A stretch of DNA of 64,000 nucleotides, from the NCBI RefSeq assembly GCF_013372105.1, contig NZ_CP053825.1, positions 1,054,001-1,118,000 on the forward strand, in the 5' to 3' direction. The notes under the pieces were generated by a model. That model did no database searches, was not told the origin of the DNA, and saw only the letters and a list, made by a program, of their open reading frames with translations. The translations under genes and the position numbers were made by a program. Shown here piece by piece: positions 41,527 through 51,223 of the stretch (the stretch's first letter is position 1; the number at the start of each line of letters is the position of its first letter). Source of the DNA: Campylobacter armoricus. Lineage in GTDB: Bacteria; Campylobacterota; Campylobacteria; Campylobacterales; Campylobacteraceae.

Positions 41527-42813
41527 TTAAAATAAATTCATATTGATTTTAACGCCTAATATCGCAAAAAATAATAAAATACTACTGAACACAAAAGCAT
41601 ATAAAAAATAATCTTTTATTTTTAATTTTATATTGTATTTTAGTAAAATTCCAAACCATAACAATGTCGATAAAGAGCCTATAGGTGTAATTTTAGAGCC
41701 TATATTACAGCCTAAAATATGAATAAAAATCAATTCCTTATAGTAAAAATAATTATTAAAATAATCATTTAAAACCAAATTTCCAATCATAATAGTTGGT
41801 AGATTATTAAAAATAGAAGAAAATATAGCTGAAGTAAATCCTAAAACTATCAATCCCATAAATTCGCAATCAATCCAAAAATCTATCCATTTTAAAACAA
41901 CTTCATTATTGATTTCCTTGTAAAATCCATATACAACAATATATAAACCAAAGCTAAAAATCAAAATCCCCCATGGTGCTTTTTTTAAAAAATTAATATC
42001 AATATTACTTTTGTAATTTAGTAACAAAAAAACAAATGCACTAAATAAAGTAAATACACCCATGGAAATATTTACCCTATCTATAAATAAAAGAGTAATA
42101 GCAAATACAATCAAACAACCCATATTAATCATAAAAATGTTTTTATAGCAGCTTATATTAACATCTAAAAAAATTACATTTTTAGGTAGAATTTTTCTAC
42201 CTAAAACATTACACATCAAAACAAATATAATAAAAATTAAAATATTAGGTATTAACATATTTTTAAAAAAATCTAAGAAATTTATATGAAAATATTCTGC
42301 TGTAATAATATTAGTTAAATTAGAAACAATCAAAGTATTTGATAAAAAATCACAACAAAAACCTATGAATAATAGAAAATATATACATTTATATTTATCG
42401 TTTTCACTATCAAATTTAAATTTAGATATTATGGCTACAACTATAGGCGTAACAACCAAAATAGCTCCATCATTACCTAATAAACTTGCTACAATAGAGG
42501 TAAAAACCAACAAATAAAGGAGTATTTTATTTAAATTTATATTGTTTGTTTTTGTTGTTGAAAATCCAATAATTTTAATAGAAATAAAATTGAAAAATCC
42601 ACTTTTTTCAAGCACCGAAGAAATTAAAATCAATCCTATAAGAGTCAAAGAACTATCCCAAATCAAATCAAAAACAAAAAACATATCTTGTATATTGATT
42701 TTATCAGTTATAAAACAAGTTATAGCACCTAAAGTAGAATATACCCATATCGGTAAAGAAAAAGGACGCCAAAATAATAAAATTAGCGTCATTAAAAAAA
42801 TTAAAAAAACCAT
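41527..42813 (-). CDS. arsB: ArsB/NhaD-superfamily permease
   Basis: A 428-residue, very hydrophobic protein with about 11-12 membrane segments. It matches the ion-transporter superfamily of ArsB: a GNDGAILVVTPIV segment (about 116-128) and FNNLPTIMIGNLVL (about 337-350), the two hallmark repeats, plus GCNIGSKITPIGSLSTLLW near the C-terminus. ArsB exports arsenite; related members move sodium or dicarboxylates. No arsR or arsC is adjacent, so arsenic is likely but unproven. It starts 10 bases after mnmG. Confidence 0.82.
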   Translation of the reverse strand: MVFLIFLMTLILLFWRPFSLPIWVYSTLGAITCFITDKINIQDMFFVFDLIWDSSLTLIGLILISSVLEKSGFFNFISIKIIGFSTTKTNNINLNKILLYLLVFTSIVASLLGNDGAILVVTPIVVAIISKFKFDSENDKYKCIYFLLFIGFCCDFLSNTLIVSNLTNIITAEYFHINFLDFFKNMLIPNILIFIIFVLMCNVLGRKILPKNVIFLDVNISCYKNIFMINMGCLIVFAITLLFIDRVNISMGVFTLFSAFVFLLLNYKSNIDINFLKKAPWGILIFSFGLYIVVYGFYKEINNEVVLKWIDFWIDCEFMGLIVLGFTSAIFSSIFNNLPTIMIGNLVLNDYFNNYFYYKELIFIHILGCNIGSKITPIGSLSTLLWFGILLKYNIKLKIKDYFLYAFVFSSILLFFAILGVKINMNLF

Positions 42814-42823
42814 TATTTTTAAT

Positions 42824-44674
42824 TTATTTTTTCATCTTGATATAAATATGTAAAATATCTAAAGCAGCAGGAGTGATACCACTAATTTGCGATGCAGCAA
42901 AAATAGTCGGTGGGTTAAATTTTTGCAATTTTTCTACTACTTCATTGCTCAAACCACTTACACTTTTAAAATCAAAATTTTCTGGGATTTTTACTTCGCT
43001 TAAATTTTTCATTTTTTCAATTTGTGCTTTTTGCATTGCAATATAATGATAATATTTTGCTTCATTTAAGATTTCATTTAATGAATACTCATCCATTTTT
43101 TCAAACATCCCATCTAAAGCTTTTAATTTTTCTATATTAAAACTCGCCCTTGCGACAATTTTTTGCAAACTCACTATAGAAGTGATTTTTTCCTCATCGA
43201 TGCTTTGTAAAAATTCATTGTTTTGATTGCTTGGTGTCCATGTGGTTTGAAGTAAAAACTTTAATCCTTTATCAACATTTTGTTTTATATTATCAATATA
43301 CGCATAATCTTCTTGGTTTAAAAGTTTAAAATTATAACCATATTCTCCAAGCCTCAAAATAGCATTTTCTTCTCTTAAAAGCAGTCTATATTCAGCCCTT
43401 GAAGTAAACATCCTATAAGGTTCTTTAGTACCCTTCATCACTAAATCATCAATCAATACTCCTATATAAGCCTCATCACGCCTCAATACAAAAGGCTCTT
43501 TTTCATCAATCGCTAAAACCGCATTCACTCCAGCCATAAAGCCTTGTGCAGCAGCTTCTTCATAGCCAGTCGTTCCATTAATTTGTCCTGCACAATATAG
43601 ATTTTTTATTTTTTTAGTTTCCAAAGTATGTTTTAATTCGGTTGGATCAATATAATCATACTCTATAGCATAACCAAAACGCGTAATTTTGGCATTTTCA
43701 AAACCCTTTACACTTCTTAGCATTGCAATTTGCACCTCATAAGGCAAAGAAGTAGAAAAGCCATTGATATAATACTCTGTAGCATCTTTAGTTTGTGGTT
43801 CTATAAATAAATGATGACTTTCTTTATCACCAAAACGATTAATCTTATCTTCTATAGAAGGACAATATCTTGGTCCTATACCTTCAATTTGTCCTGTAAA
43901 AAGCGGAGCACGATAAAAATTACTTTTTATAATCTCATGTGTTTTTAAATTTGTTCTTGCTATATAACATGGAAGTTGATTTGGTTTGAAATTTTTTGTT
44001 CTAAAACTAAAGGCTTTAGGATTTTCATCTCCAGGTTGAAATTCTAATGTACTAAAATCAATACTTTTAGCATCTACTCTTGGACAAGTCCCTGTTTTTA
44101 ATCTTCCTACTTTCAAACCACTTTGTTTTAAATACTCACCCAAACTTACAGAAGCAAGCTCACCTACTCTACCTGCTTGGAGTTTTGTTTCACCTATATG
44201 AATAAGTCCATTTAAAAAGGTTCCGGTTGTAAGTATAATTTTTTTTGCAAAATATGTATTTTCTAAATTTGTTTTAACCCCTTTAAGCTCATCATTTTCA
44301 ATAAACAAAGATAAAACTTGCTCTTGAGAAATTTCTAAATTTTCAAGTTTTAAAAGCTTGTTTCTAGCACAAATTCTATAAGCATCCATATCAATTTGTG
44401 CTCTACTTCCACGCACTGCAACACCTTTGCTTTCATTTAAAATTCTAAATTGAATTCCAGTCTCATCGGTAATTTGTCCCATAAGCCCACCCATAGCATC
44501 AAGCTCTTTTACTAAATGTCCTTTTGCTAAGCCACCTATGGCAGGATTACAACTTGCAGCACCAATTTGTTCAATTAAAGTAGTTAAAAGTAAAGTTTTT
44601 TTGCCCATTCTAGCAGCAGCAGCACTGGCTTCTACCCCAGCATGTCCGCCACCTATTACGATTATATCATACAT
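42824..44674 (-). CDS. mnmG: tRNA U34 carboxymethylaminomethyl modification enzyme MnmG
   Basis: A 616-residue FAD protein. The N-terminal [19 protein letters not shown] (6-24) binds [23 protein letters not shown]-like sequence follows (here DAMGG), and CPSIEDK and [12 protein letters not shown] are family signatures. With MnmE it installs the cmnm5 group on wobble uridine of several tRNAs. The C-terminal helical domain with GISPAALDIL-like [14 protein letters not shown] is complete. Confidence 0.97.
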   Translation of the reverse strand: MYDIIVIGGGHAGVEASAAAARMGKKTLLLTTLIEQIGAASCNPAIGGLAKGHLVKELDAMGGLMGQITDETGIQFRILNESKGVAVRGSRAQIDMDAYRICARNKLLKLENLEISQEQVLSLFIENDELKGVKTNLENTYFAKKIILTTGTFLNGLIHIGETKLQAGRVGELASVSLGEYLKQSGLKVGRLKTGTCPRVDAKSIDFSTLEFQPGDENPKAFSFRTKNFKPNQLPCYIARTNLKTHEIIKSNFYRAPLFTGQIEGIGPRYCPSIEDKINRFGDKESHHLFIEPQTKDATEYYINGFSTSLPYEVQIAMLRSVKGFENAKITRFGYAIEYDYIDPTELKHTLETKKIKNLYCAGQINGTTGYEEAAAQGFMAGVNAVLAIDEKEPFVLRRDEAYIGVLIDDLVMKGTKEPYRMFTSRAEYRLLLREENAILRLGEYGYNFKLLNQEDYAYIDNIKQNVDKGLKFLLQTTWTPSNQNNEFLQSIDEEKITSIVSLQKIVARASFNIEKLKALDGMFEKMDEYSLNEILNEAKYYHYIAMQKAQIEKMKNLSEVKIPENFDFKSVSGLSNEVVEKLQKFNPPTIFAASQISGITPAALDILHIYIKMKK

Positions 44675-44798
44675 ATATTGCCCTTATTTTTACTAAAAAA
44701 GGCAAAAATTATATAATATTTTTTAAAATAAAACACTAAAAATACTTTTTGAAATTTAAAAGTTTTAGATAAAATCTCATAAAAATTAAAGGTATTGA

Positions 44799-45407
44799 AT
44801 GTTTAATGGATTAATCCGCGAATTAGCCTTTGTTAAATCATATCAAAATAACACTTTAAGATTAAAAGCAAGCTACAAACCAAAACTAGGCGATAGTATA
44901 GCAGTCAATGGTGCGTGTTTGAGCGTAACAAAACTTTTTGATGATGGTTTTAATCTCGAACTTTCTTATGAAACAAGAACTCATATAGCTGTTGAAAATT
45001 TAAAAGATTATGTTCATATTGAACCTGCATTAGCTTATGGTGATAGGATAGATGGACATTTAATGCAAGGACATATTGATGGTATAGGTGAAATTACTAA
45101 TATTTCCAAAAAAGAAAACGGGGTTGATTTTTACATAAAATGCCCTGAAGATATACAAATTTATATGGCAAATAAAGCAAGTGTAGCCATAGATGGAGTA
45201 AGCTTAACCATCAATGAAGTTTTAAAAGATGGTATTCGTTTAACCATCATTCCTATAACCTTTAAAGAAACCTTATTTAAAAGCTACATTATAGGAAGGC
45301 GTGTTAATATAGAAAGCGACCTTTTAGCTAGATACATACATAGACAATTAAATTATAAAAAAGAATTCTCATGGCAACAAATAGACAAAATCACATCACT
45401 TTATTAG
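44799..45407 (+). CDS. ribE: Riboflavin synthase, alpha chain
   Basis: A 202-residue enzyme of two related lumazine-binding domains. Each has the recognisable core: GDSIAVNGACLSVT (about 32-45) with MQGHIDGIGEI (about 88-98), and KASVAIDGVSLTINEV (about 127-142) in the second. It converts two lumazines to one riboflavin. The N-terminus MFNGLI replaces the usual MFTGII. Its 3' end overlaps pgeF by 37 bases, an unusually long overlap. Confidence 0.95.
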   Translation: MFNGLIRELAFVKSYQNNTLRLKASYKPKLGDSIAVNGACLSVTKLFDDGFNLELSYETRTHIAVENLKDYVHIEPALAYGDRIDGHLMQGHIDGIGEITNISKKENGVDFYIKCPEDIQIYMANKASVAIDGVSLTINEVLKDGIRLTIIPITFKETLFKSYIIGRRVNIESDLLARYIHRQLNYKKEFSWQQIDKITSLY

Positions 45408-46039
45408 AAAACAATTCTATAAAAGCTTTTATAGCTTTTGATCAAGATTATAATATTTTTAGAGCAAAGATTTGTAATAATATTTTTCCTTGGGAAGATT
45501 CGATAAAAAAATGTGTATTTTTAAATCAAATTCACTCAAATATCATTACTCATTATAAAAAAGATTTTCACTTTAATGCCGATGGGATAATTAGTGATGA
45601 AAAAAATGTGGCTTTATGTATTTTAAGTGCTGATTGTCTGCCTTTGCTTTTGTATGATGATAAAAAAAAGACCATAGCGGCATTACATTCAGGTAGAAAA
45701 GGCTGTTTTGAAAATATCTTAAAAGAAGCTGTTTTGAAAATGCAAGAAAGTTTTAATACCCAAACAAAAAATTTAAAACTCATCATTTCAACAGGAATTT
45801 GCGCTAAAAATTATGAGATTAATGGTGAAATTTTGGACTATAGCAAAAAAAATTTTGCTTCATTTTTACACGAAAATAAGCTTGATTTAAAAGCTTTAGT
45901 TAAATTTCAAGCAAATAATTTAGGAATTAAAGATATTTTTGATATTAATCTTTGCACTTTTGATGATAAAAGATTTTTTTCCTATAGAAAAAATCAAACC
46001 CAAAAACGCATTGTCAGTGTAATTTATCTAAAGGATTAA
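45371..46039 (+). CDS. pgeF: PgeF/YfiH-family multicopper-fold protein (purine nucleoside phosphorylase-like)
   Basis: A 222-residue DUF152/YfiH-family protein. The zinc-site residues are visible: H55 in LNQIHSN, C89 in SADCLP and H106 in ALHSGRKG (usual HAGW-G, with Trp replaced by Arg). Members have been called laccase-like, purine nucleoside phosphorylase and peptidoglycan editing factor; I cannot choose between these roles. The ATG at 45371 is the only Met before the core, so the 37-base overlap with ribE seems real. Confidence 0.88.
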   Translation: MATNRQNHITLLENNSIKAFIAFDQDYNIFRAKICNNIFPWEDSIKKCVFLNQIHSNIITHYKKDFHFNADGIISDEKNVALCILSADCLPLLLYDDKKKTIAALHSGRKGCFENILKEAVLKMQESFNTQTKNLKLIISTGICAKNYEINGEILDYSKKNFASFLHENKLDLKALVKFQANNLGIKDIFDINLCTFDDKRFFSYRKNQTQKRIVSVIYLKD

Positions 46040-46040
46040 A

Positions 46041-46247
46041 ATGAATGAAGTAAAAAATTTACTTGCCTTAAAAATATTACAAAAAGCTAGAGAATTTGGT
46101 GATAATGATTTAAGCAATGAACTTTTAATCACTCAAATACTAAATCACAATCCACAAATTCTAAGCCAAAACGATACCAGTAGCATAAATGAATTTATCA
46201 CAACACTTATAAATGCAAAAGAAAAAGCCAAAATGAGTAATAAATAA
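46041..46247 (+). CDS. Small helical protein of unknown function
   Basis: A 68-residue, soluble, mostly helical protein (ALKILQKAREFGDNDLSNELL) that starts one base after the pgeF stop and ends facing the histidine kinase gene. No motif, signal or membrane segment is seen. Codon use and coupling support a real gene. I do not recognise a family. Confidence 0.7.
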   Translation: MNEVKNLLALKILQKAREFGDNDLSNELLITQILNHNPQILSQNDTSSINEFITTLINAKEKAKMSNK

Positions 46248-46249
46248 TT

Positions 46250-47473
46250 TTAATTTTTCCAAGTTAAAATAAATTTTGTTCCTTTATTTAACTCACTTTC
46301 TACTTTTATATTAATGTTATGATCTTTACAAATTTTATCGACCAAAGAAAGTCCTATGCCAAAACCACCTTGATTTTCATTAAACCTTGAATAACGCTCA
46401 AAAATATTAGCCAAATTTTCTTTTGCAATACCACAACCGCTATCTTTTATTATAAGTTTTTGCTCTAAAAGTATGATTTTTATTTGTCCGTTTTTTTTAT
46501 TGTATTTTATTGCATTGTTAATAAGATTATCAAACATTTTAAAAAACTGCTCTTTATTAGCATAAATTTTTCCATCGTTTTCTAAAACAAGCTCCAAACT
46601 AATATTTTTTTGTTCTAAAAAGATTTTAAAATACTCCATTCTTCCTTTAATCAAATCTTTTAAAAATATCCAATTTTTCTTTGCCTCATAAGCTTGAGAA
46701 AAATTTAAAAAAGTTAAATCTGAATACAAATGACTCAAAGTTAAAGCAGCTATTTTTACACGCTTTAAAGCCTTAATTTCCTCAAAATCCTTTTTTCTTT
46801 CTAAACTCTCTACGCTCATTAATATAGCACTAATTGGAGTATTAATCTCATGAGTAGTATCTTTTATAAAATTATTTAAAAATCTTATCCTTATTTCTAA
46901 AGGCTTAAGTGCAAATTTAAGTATCAAATATCCCATTATACTTACAAAAACTAAAGAAAAAACCATAGCTAAAGCTACTTTAAACCTTATAAATCCAAGT
47001 TCTTTAGAAATATCATCACCTTGTATCAAAACTCTCAAACGATTTACATCACCTAAAATCTCTAAAGCATTTTGATTTTGAGTATTTGCAAGCAATAAAT
47101 TGTTTAAATTCACATCAGCTATATAGATCAAAGTATTGTTATTATAAATATTTGTATTATTTAGTTTAAAAAAAGTTGTTTGAGCAGGCAAGTCAAGATT
47201 AGAAAAATATACTCTGGTTCTATCGAAAATGGCAAATTTTATTTTTGAAATTTTAGAAATTTTTTCAGCACTTTTTTCTATAGGTTCAAAACGATCTTTT
47301 TGCATTTGCAAAATCACAAAACGATGCTCTTGTCTTAGTTGCAATGTATGATTATCCATAAGATCTTCAATTAATTTAGCATACCATACTCCAAAAAGTA
47401 TAACAAGAACACCTCCTATGCTCAATAAATATAAAGCTAAAATTTGCCATGCGACACGCTTAGCTTCATACAT
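46250..47473 (-). CDS. dccS: Sensor histidine kinase, DccS-like
   Basis: A 407-residue membrane kinase: helix 1 (about 12-32), a roughly 130-residue periplasmic sensor domain, helix 2 (about 165-187), then HisKA with H208 in DTTHEINTPIS and HATPase_c with NLINNAIKYN (N-box, 316-325), DSGCGIA and GGFGIGLSLV. No HAMP is obvious. It overlaps the response regulator by 8 bases. Order and orientation (kinase, regulator, then two divergent hemerythrins) match the DccRS locus of C. jejuni, needed for colonisation; the name rests on that context. Confidence 0.85.
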   Translation of the reverse strand: MYEAKRVAWQILALYLLSIGGVLVILFGVWYAKLIEDLMDNHTLQLRQEHRFVILQMQKDRFEPIEKSAEKISKISKIKFAIFDRTRVYFSNLDLPAQTTFFKLNNTNIYNNNTLIYIADVNLNNLLLANTQNQNALEILGDVNRLRVLIQGDDISKELGFIRFKVALAMVFSLVFVSIMGYLILKFALKPLEIRIRFLNNFIKDTTHEINTPISAILMSVESLERKKDFEEIKALKRVKIAALTLSHLYSDLTFLNFSQAYEAKKNWIFLKDLIKGRMEYFKIFLEQKNISLELVLENDGKIYANKEQFFKMFDNLINNAIKYNKKNGQIKIILLEQKLIIKDSGCGIAKENLANIFERYSRFNENQGGFGIGLSLVDKICKDHNINIKVESELNKGTKFILTWKN

Positions 47474-48131
47474 AGCAATACCCTCTTCCTCTCTGATTAA
47501 TAATATTATCTTTCCCTAAAAGTTTTCTCAAATTTTTCACATAAGCTCTTAAACTAAGTTCACTTGGCTCTTGATCATACTCCCAAATTTCTTCAAAAAT
47601 GCATGCAATATCTATAAATCTTCCTTTATTTTTAAGCAACAAAGCCAAAAGTTTTAATTCTTTTAAAGGCAAAGATAAAGGTTTATCGTTCTTATATAAA
47701 GTTTGAGAAAGCAATGCAAACTTAAAACCATTTCCTAAATCTTCATAATCTTCGTTTTTATGAGCAAAAGAGCGTTTCAAAATTGCATTAATTCTAATTT
47801 TTAATTCCTCTAATTCAAAAGGTTTTTTAATGTAATCATCACATCCACTTTCAAAACCTTTTTGCAAATCTATAGTAGTATTTAAAGATGTCATAAAAAT
47901 AGCTGGTGTATATTTTCCCGACTCTCTTAAATTTCTAAGAATACTAAAACCATCACCCAAAGGAACTTTTACATCTAAAATCCATAAATCAAAATTTTTT
48001 TCATATGCTTTATCTTGTGCTTCTTGTGCATTATCCACTAAAGTTACATTAAAACCTTCTTCATCCAAAAACTCACTAACAATTTCACCTAAATTTATAT
48101 CATCTTCTAACAAAAGAATTTCAACTGCCAT
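47466..48131 (-). CDS. dccR: OmpR-family response regulator, DccR-like
   Basis: A 221-residue regulator. The receiver has the acidic pair in LLEDD (8-11), the phospho-acceptor D53 in WILDVKVP, T81 region FMTSLN and K103 in IKKPFELEEL. The C-terminal winged helix (about 130-221) has LSLPLKELKLLALLL and the ending RGRGYCYV. In C. jejuni DccR activates a small stationary-phase regulon through a TTCAC direct repeat; I did not find a clear copy of that repeat here. It is first in its two-gene operon. Confidence 0.86.
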   Translation of the reverse strand: MAVEILLLEDDINLGEIVSEFLDEEGFNVTLVDNAQEAQDKAYEKNFDLWILDVKVPLGDGFSILRNLRESGKYTPAIFMTSLNTTIDLQKGFESGCDDYIKKPFELEELKIRINAILKRSFAHKNEDYEDLGNGFKFALLSQTLYKNDKPLSLPLKELKLLALLLKNKGRFIDIACIFEEIWEYDQEPSELSLRAYVKNLRKLLGKDNIINQRGRGYCYV

Positions 48132-48258
48132 TATTTCTCCAAAAGTTAATGTAAAAGTATAAATTATATTTTTTTTGTATAAATTTAAGGTGAATTTAGT
48201 ATATTTAAAGGCTATTGTTTATAAAATATTAATTATTATAAAATACATAGGATTTATT

Positions 48259-48846
48259 ATGTTTCCTGAATGGGATCAAAAATATAGTATCAATAATACA
48301 AAAATTGATGCTCAGCACCAAAAACTCTTTGAACTTGCTGCTAGAGTTGAAGAAATTTCTGATAGAGCAATCTATCAAGTAGAACTTAAAAAAATTATAG
48401 CGGATTTTTTTAACTATATTAAAATCCATTTTCAAGATGAAGAATCTTATATGTTTAAAATTAATTATCCTTATTTAAATCAACACAAACTTATGCACAA
48501 GCAAATCACCCGTTCAATGATAAAACTAATACAAAGCGTAAAAAGCACTAATGATTTAAAAGAAAAACTCTATATAGTAGTTAATTCCTGGCTTATAGAA
48601 CATATATTACAGCATGATATGATGATAGAATATTGGAGAAAAAATAATCGACACAATAAACAAGAGCATAATCTCGAAGAAGAGTTTGTTGAACCTATAA
48701 AATTTTTATATGAATGCCAATGTGAAAATAAAATATATAAAATTCCTTACGATATTCATCTTAAAATGCAATATTCTAAAACACAATTTAAATGTAAAAA
48801 ATGTTTAAGCAATTTAATTTACTGCAAAGAGCAAATAAAAAATTAA
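48259..48846 (+). CDS. Hemerythrin-like protein with C-terminal cysteine cluster (1)
   Basis: I start at ATG 48259 (MFPEWDQKYS) behind AGGATTT; the open frame back to 48175 is AT-rich upstream sequence. The 195-residue protein holds the diiron ligands of bacteriohemerythrin: H20, H57 with E61, H76 and H80, and H115 with D120. After residue 150 a second region has C153-x-C155 and C179-x-x-C182, which could bind zinc or iron-sulfur. Hemerythrins bind oxygen reversibly and in C. jejuni protect iron-sulfur enzymes. It diverges from dccR. Confidence 0.92.
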   Translation: MFPEWDQKYSINNTKIDAQHQKLFELAARVEEISDRAIYQVELKKIIADFFNYIKIHFQDEESYMFKINYPYLNQHKLMHKQITRSMIKLIQSVKSTNDLKEKLYIVVNSWLIEHILQHDMMIEYWRKNNRHNKQEHNLEEEFVEPIKFLYECQCENKIYKIPYDIHLKMQYSKTQFKCKKCLSNLIYCKEQIKN

Positions 48847-48940
48847 TAAAAATTAATTTTATTTTAAAACAATATTAGTTATGATTTCTATACACAAAAA
48901 TTTCTATAAATTTCAGTGAATTAATCAAGGAGATTAAATT

Positions 48941-49501
48941 ATGCTGCCAAAGTGGTGTGATAAATATAGTATTCACAATGATGAGATAGATAAACAACAC
49001 AAAAAACTTTTTGAACTTGCTGCAAATGTTGAAATGATTTCAGATAAGCCTATACACAAAGGACAAATTAAATTTTTACTTGCTGATTTTTTTAACTACA
49101 TGAAAGAACATTTTGCAGAAGAAGAAAAATATATGGCTAAAATAGGCTACCCTGAATTATCTAATCATCAAAAAATCCATAAAAGCATTATACAATCTAT
49201 GATAGATCTTATCCAAAATATCAAAAGCACTAATGATTTAAAAGAAAAATTAAATGTAATTGCATCCAAATGGCTTTTGGAGCATATCCTTAGGGAAGAT
49301 ATGAAGATAGAAAAATGGCATCAAGGTCAATTAGGTAAAACAAATACAACAAACAAAGATGAAAAACAGAAAAATTATGAATACATTTGTTCTTGTCCAG
49401 GTAAAATTCATAAAGTTCCTTATGAAATTCACCAAAAAATTAGCTCAAGCAATGCTAGTTATAAATGCAAAACCTGCCAAGAAGCAATAAAACAAAAATA
49501 A
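48941..49501 (+). CDS. Hemerythrin-like protein with C-terminal cysteine cluster (2)
   Basis: A 186-residue paralogue of the preceding gene, aligned almost end to end. The diiron ligands are H20, H57 with E61, H76, H80, and H115 with D120. The C-terminal part also has C150-x-C152 and C176-x-x-C179. The two proteins share KSTNDLKEKL and the IHKVPYEIH/IYKIPYDIH stretch between the cysteine pairs, so the tail is conserved as a unit. It has AAGGAGA upstream and is followed by the ribbon-helix-helix gene after 11 bases. Confidence 0.92.
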   Translation: MLPKWCDKYSIHNDEIDKQHKKLFELAANVEMISDKPIHKGQIKFLLADFFNYMKEHFAEEEKYMAKIGYPELSNHQKIHKSIIQSMIDLIQNIKSTNDLKEKLNVIASKWLLEHILREDMKIEKWHQGQLGKTNTTNKDEKQKNYEYICSCPGKIHKVPYEIHQKISSSNASYKCKTCQEAIKQK

Positions 49502-49512
49502 AGGTAAAAAAA

Positions 49513-49734
49513 ATGAATAAACGATACACCTTAACATTATCTAAAGATCTTTATGAACGCTTAGATCAAACAGCTAAATTATCAAAAAAGAAAAAATCAA
49601 TAATACTTCGCAATGCTTTAGAAAATTATTTAGACGAAATGGAAGACTTTGCTCCAGCAATTGAAGCATTAGAAGAACTAAAACAAGGCAATAGCAATAA
49701 ACTTGATAGTATAATAAAAAAACTAAAATGCTAA
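49513..49734 (+). CDS. Ribbon-helix-helix protein, orphan antitoxin-like
   Basis: I start at ATG 49513 (MNKRYTLTLSKDLYE) with AAGG upstream; a frame open to 49465 overlaps the hemerythrin. The 73-residue protein has the CopG/RHH pattern: strand RYTLTLS, helix LYERLDQTAKL, turn SKKKKS and helix IILRNALENYL, then a tail with EALEELKQGNSN like RelB-type antitoxins. No toxin ORF follows in the next 277 bases. It may be a free-standing regulator or an antitoxin that has lost its partner. Confidence 0.8.
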   Translation: MNKRYTLTLSKDLYERLDQTAKLSKKKKSIILRNALENYLDEMEDFAPAIEALEELKQGNSNKLDSIIKKLKC

Positions 49735-49766
49735 AGTTTCCAAACATTAACTATCAAAGAGCATAA

Positions 49767-49778
49767 TTACAATTGTAA
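49767..49778. promoter_or_regulatory. Palindrome downstream of the RHH gene
   Basis: TTACAATTGTAA is a perfect 12-bp palindrome, 33 bases after the RHH stop and about 190 bases before the porA -10. Ribbon-helix-helix proteins bind such inverted sites, so it is a candidate operator; AT-rich palindromes also occur by chance. Confidence 0.3.
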
Positions 49779-49809
49779 AAGCAAACATTCATAGATAACT
49801 CCTTAGTTT

Positions 49810-49840
49810 TTAAAGATCTAGTTTCAAACTAGATCTTTAA
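49810..49840. terminator. Hairpin between the RHH gene and porA
   Basis: TTAAAGATCTAGTTT (49810-49824) and AAACTAGATCTTTAA (49826-49840) are perfectly complementary, giving a strong 12-bp stem with a 7-base loop. It has T-rich sequence upstream (a tail for the minus strand) and only TTTAAAG downstream. It separates the hemerythrin-RHH transcript from porA. Confidence 0.6.
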
Positions 49841-49968
49841 AGATATTTATAGAGTTTAAAATATACGCAATTAAAATTTATACTCTTTGCTTTATATATT
49901 TAAAATCCATCAATAAACTTTTTTAATCAATATTTATTTACTTTAAGATTTCTTATATAAAACTATGC

Positions 49969-49974
49969 TATAAT
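49969..49974 (+). promoter_or_regulatory. -10 box of porA
   Basis: TATAAT in GCTATAATAC, 38 bases before the porA ATG, with T-rich periodic sequence upstream and no clear -35, the usual form of strong Campylobacter sigma-70 promoters. AAGGAGAATTC is a strong ribosome site before the ATG. Confidence 0.75.
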
Positions 49975-50011
49975 ACAAGCCATAGTTTTAATTTTAATAA
50001 GGAGAATTCTC

Positions 50012-51217
50012 ATGAAACTAGTTAAACTTAGTTTAGTAGCAGCTTTAGCTGCAGGTGCTTTTTCAGCAGCAAATGCTGTTTCACTTGAAGAAGCTATAAA
50101 AGATGTTGATGTATCAGGAATGTTTAGATACAGATTTGAATCTGCTAGATTAGAACAAGGAAATACTATTTCTGATGGTTACAATGGAAAAAAAGAAAAC
50201 AGACACAGATTTAAATCTCAATTAAACTTCAAAGCAGCTTTAGATGATAATTTCAAAGCTTTTGTTCAATTCCAATATGACAATACAGGCGAGTTAGGTT
50301 TTAATAGTCCAAGTGCTAAAGCTGAAACTAACACAGCTCAAAGCTTTGATGTTGAGCAAGCATACTTAGAATACACTAACGAAGCTTATGCTACAAGTGT
50401 AACTTTCGGTAAAATGGAAGTTGGTTCAATTTGGACTGATGATGCTATCGGTACAGGAGCTAAAATCATTAACAACTCTATCGAAGGTTTAACTTTTGCA
50501 GGTTACTGGTTTGATAGTTTTAATGTTACAGATGATGGTGATTTTACTGGTTTAGGTATAGCTGATGCTTCATTATATGGCGCTGCTGTATTAGGTGATT
50601 TTGATCCATTTGCTTTCCAATTATGGGCTGCTTATTCAAATAATTGGGCATTCTTATATGCAATAGATGCTAGCTATAAATTCAGCTTTAATGATGTAGC
50701 TAATTTCAAAATCCAAGGTCAATACTTAGGAAATAGCCTAGATAGCGATAAAGAAAAATTAGGTCTTGACAATGGTAATTTCTATGCTGCTCAATTACAA
50801 GGTCAAATTTCAGCATTTGATTTTAAAGCAGGTATAGTTGGTTATGGTGAAAAAGATAAAGCTAGCTTAGTTGTATTAGAAGATCTAGGTAAAATAATTA
50901 AAGCAGGTGAAAGAATTTATTATTCTCAAGGTAGTGATGTAAGAGGTGATGTAGGTGAAAACTTCTTCTATTTTGCAGGTTTAGGTTATACTTTTGCTGA
51001 AACTGTAAGAGTAGGATTTGATTATGTAGGTGGTAAATCTGAGCAAGTTGGTTATGATATAGATAAAAACGAATATGTAGCAAGAGTATCATATAAATAT
51101 AGTCCAAAACTTACATTTAGTGGCTTCTATTCTTATCTAACTGAAGATTTAAATCAACAAGGTATTGATGATAAAGATAATCAACATATCAGACTTGAAG
51201 CTCTATACAAATTCTAA
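50012..51217 (+). CDS. porA: Major outer membrane porin (MOMP)
   Basis: A 401-residue porin. A signal peptide ends at AANA (about residue 22), giving mature VSLEEAIKDVDVSGMFRYR, the typical Campylobacter MOMP start. The body alternates short beta strands (ENRHRFKSQLNFKAAL, VARVSYKYSPKLTFSGFYSY) with variable loops and ends in the aromatic LYKF needed for barrel assembly. It forms the main trimeric cation-selective pore. Strong promoter and ribosome site, and codon use richer in highly expressed codons than its neighbours, fit an abundant protein. Confidence 0.95.
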   Translation: MKLVKLSLVAALAAGAFSAANAVSLEEAIKDVDVSGMFRYRFESARLEQGNTISDGYNGKKENRHRFKSQLNFKAALDDNFKAFVQFQYDNTGELGFNSPSAKAETNTAQSFDVEQAYLEYTNEAYATSVTFGKMEVGSIWTDDAIGTGAKIINNSIEGLTFAGYWFDSFNVTDDGDFTGLGIADASLYGAAVLGDFDPFAFQLWAAYSNNWAFLYAIDASYKFSFNDVANFKIQGQYLGNSLDSDKEKLGLDNGNFYAAQLQGQISAFDFKAGIVGYGEKDKASLVVLEDLGKIIKAGERIYYSQGSDVRGDVGENFFYFAGLGYTFAETVRVGFDYVGGKSEQVGYDIDKNEYVARVSYKYSPKLTFSGFYSYLTEDLNQQGIDDKDNQHIRLEALYKF

Positions 51218-51223
51218 TTATAA

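Noticed and set aside
49735-50011. Toxin gene for the RHH protein
   Set aside because: No frame of useful length or RelE/ParE-like pattern follows; the interval holds a palindrome, a hairpin and the porA promoter.
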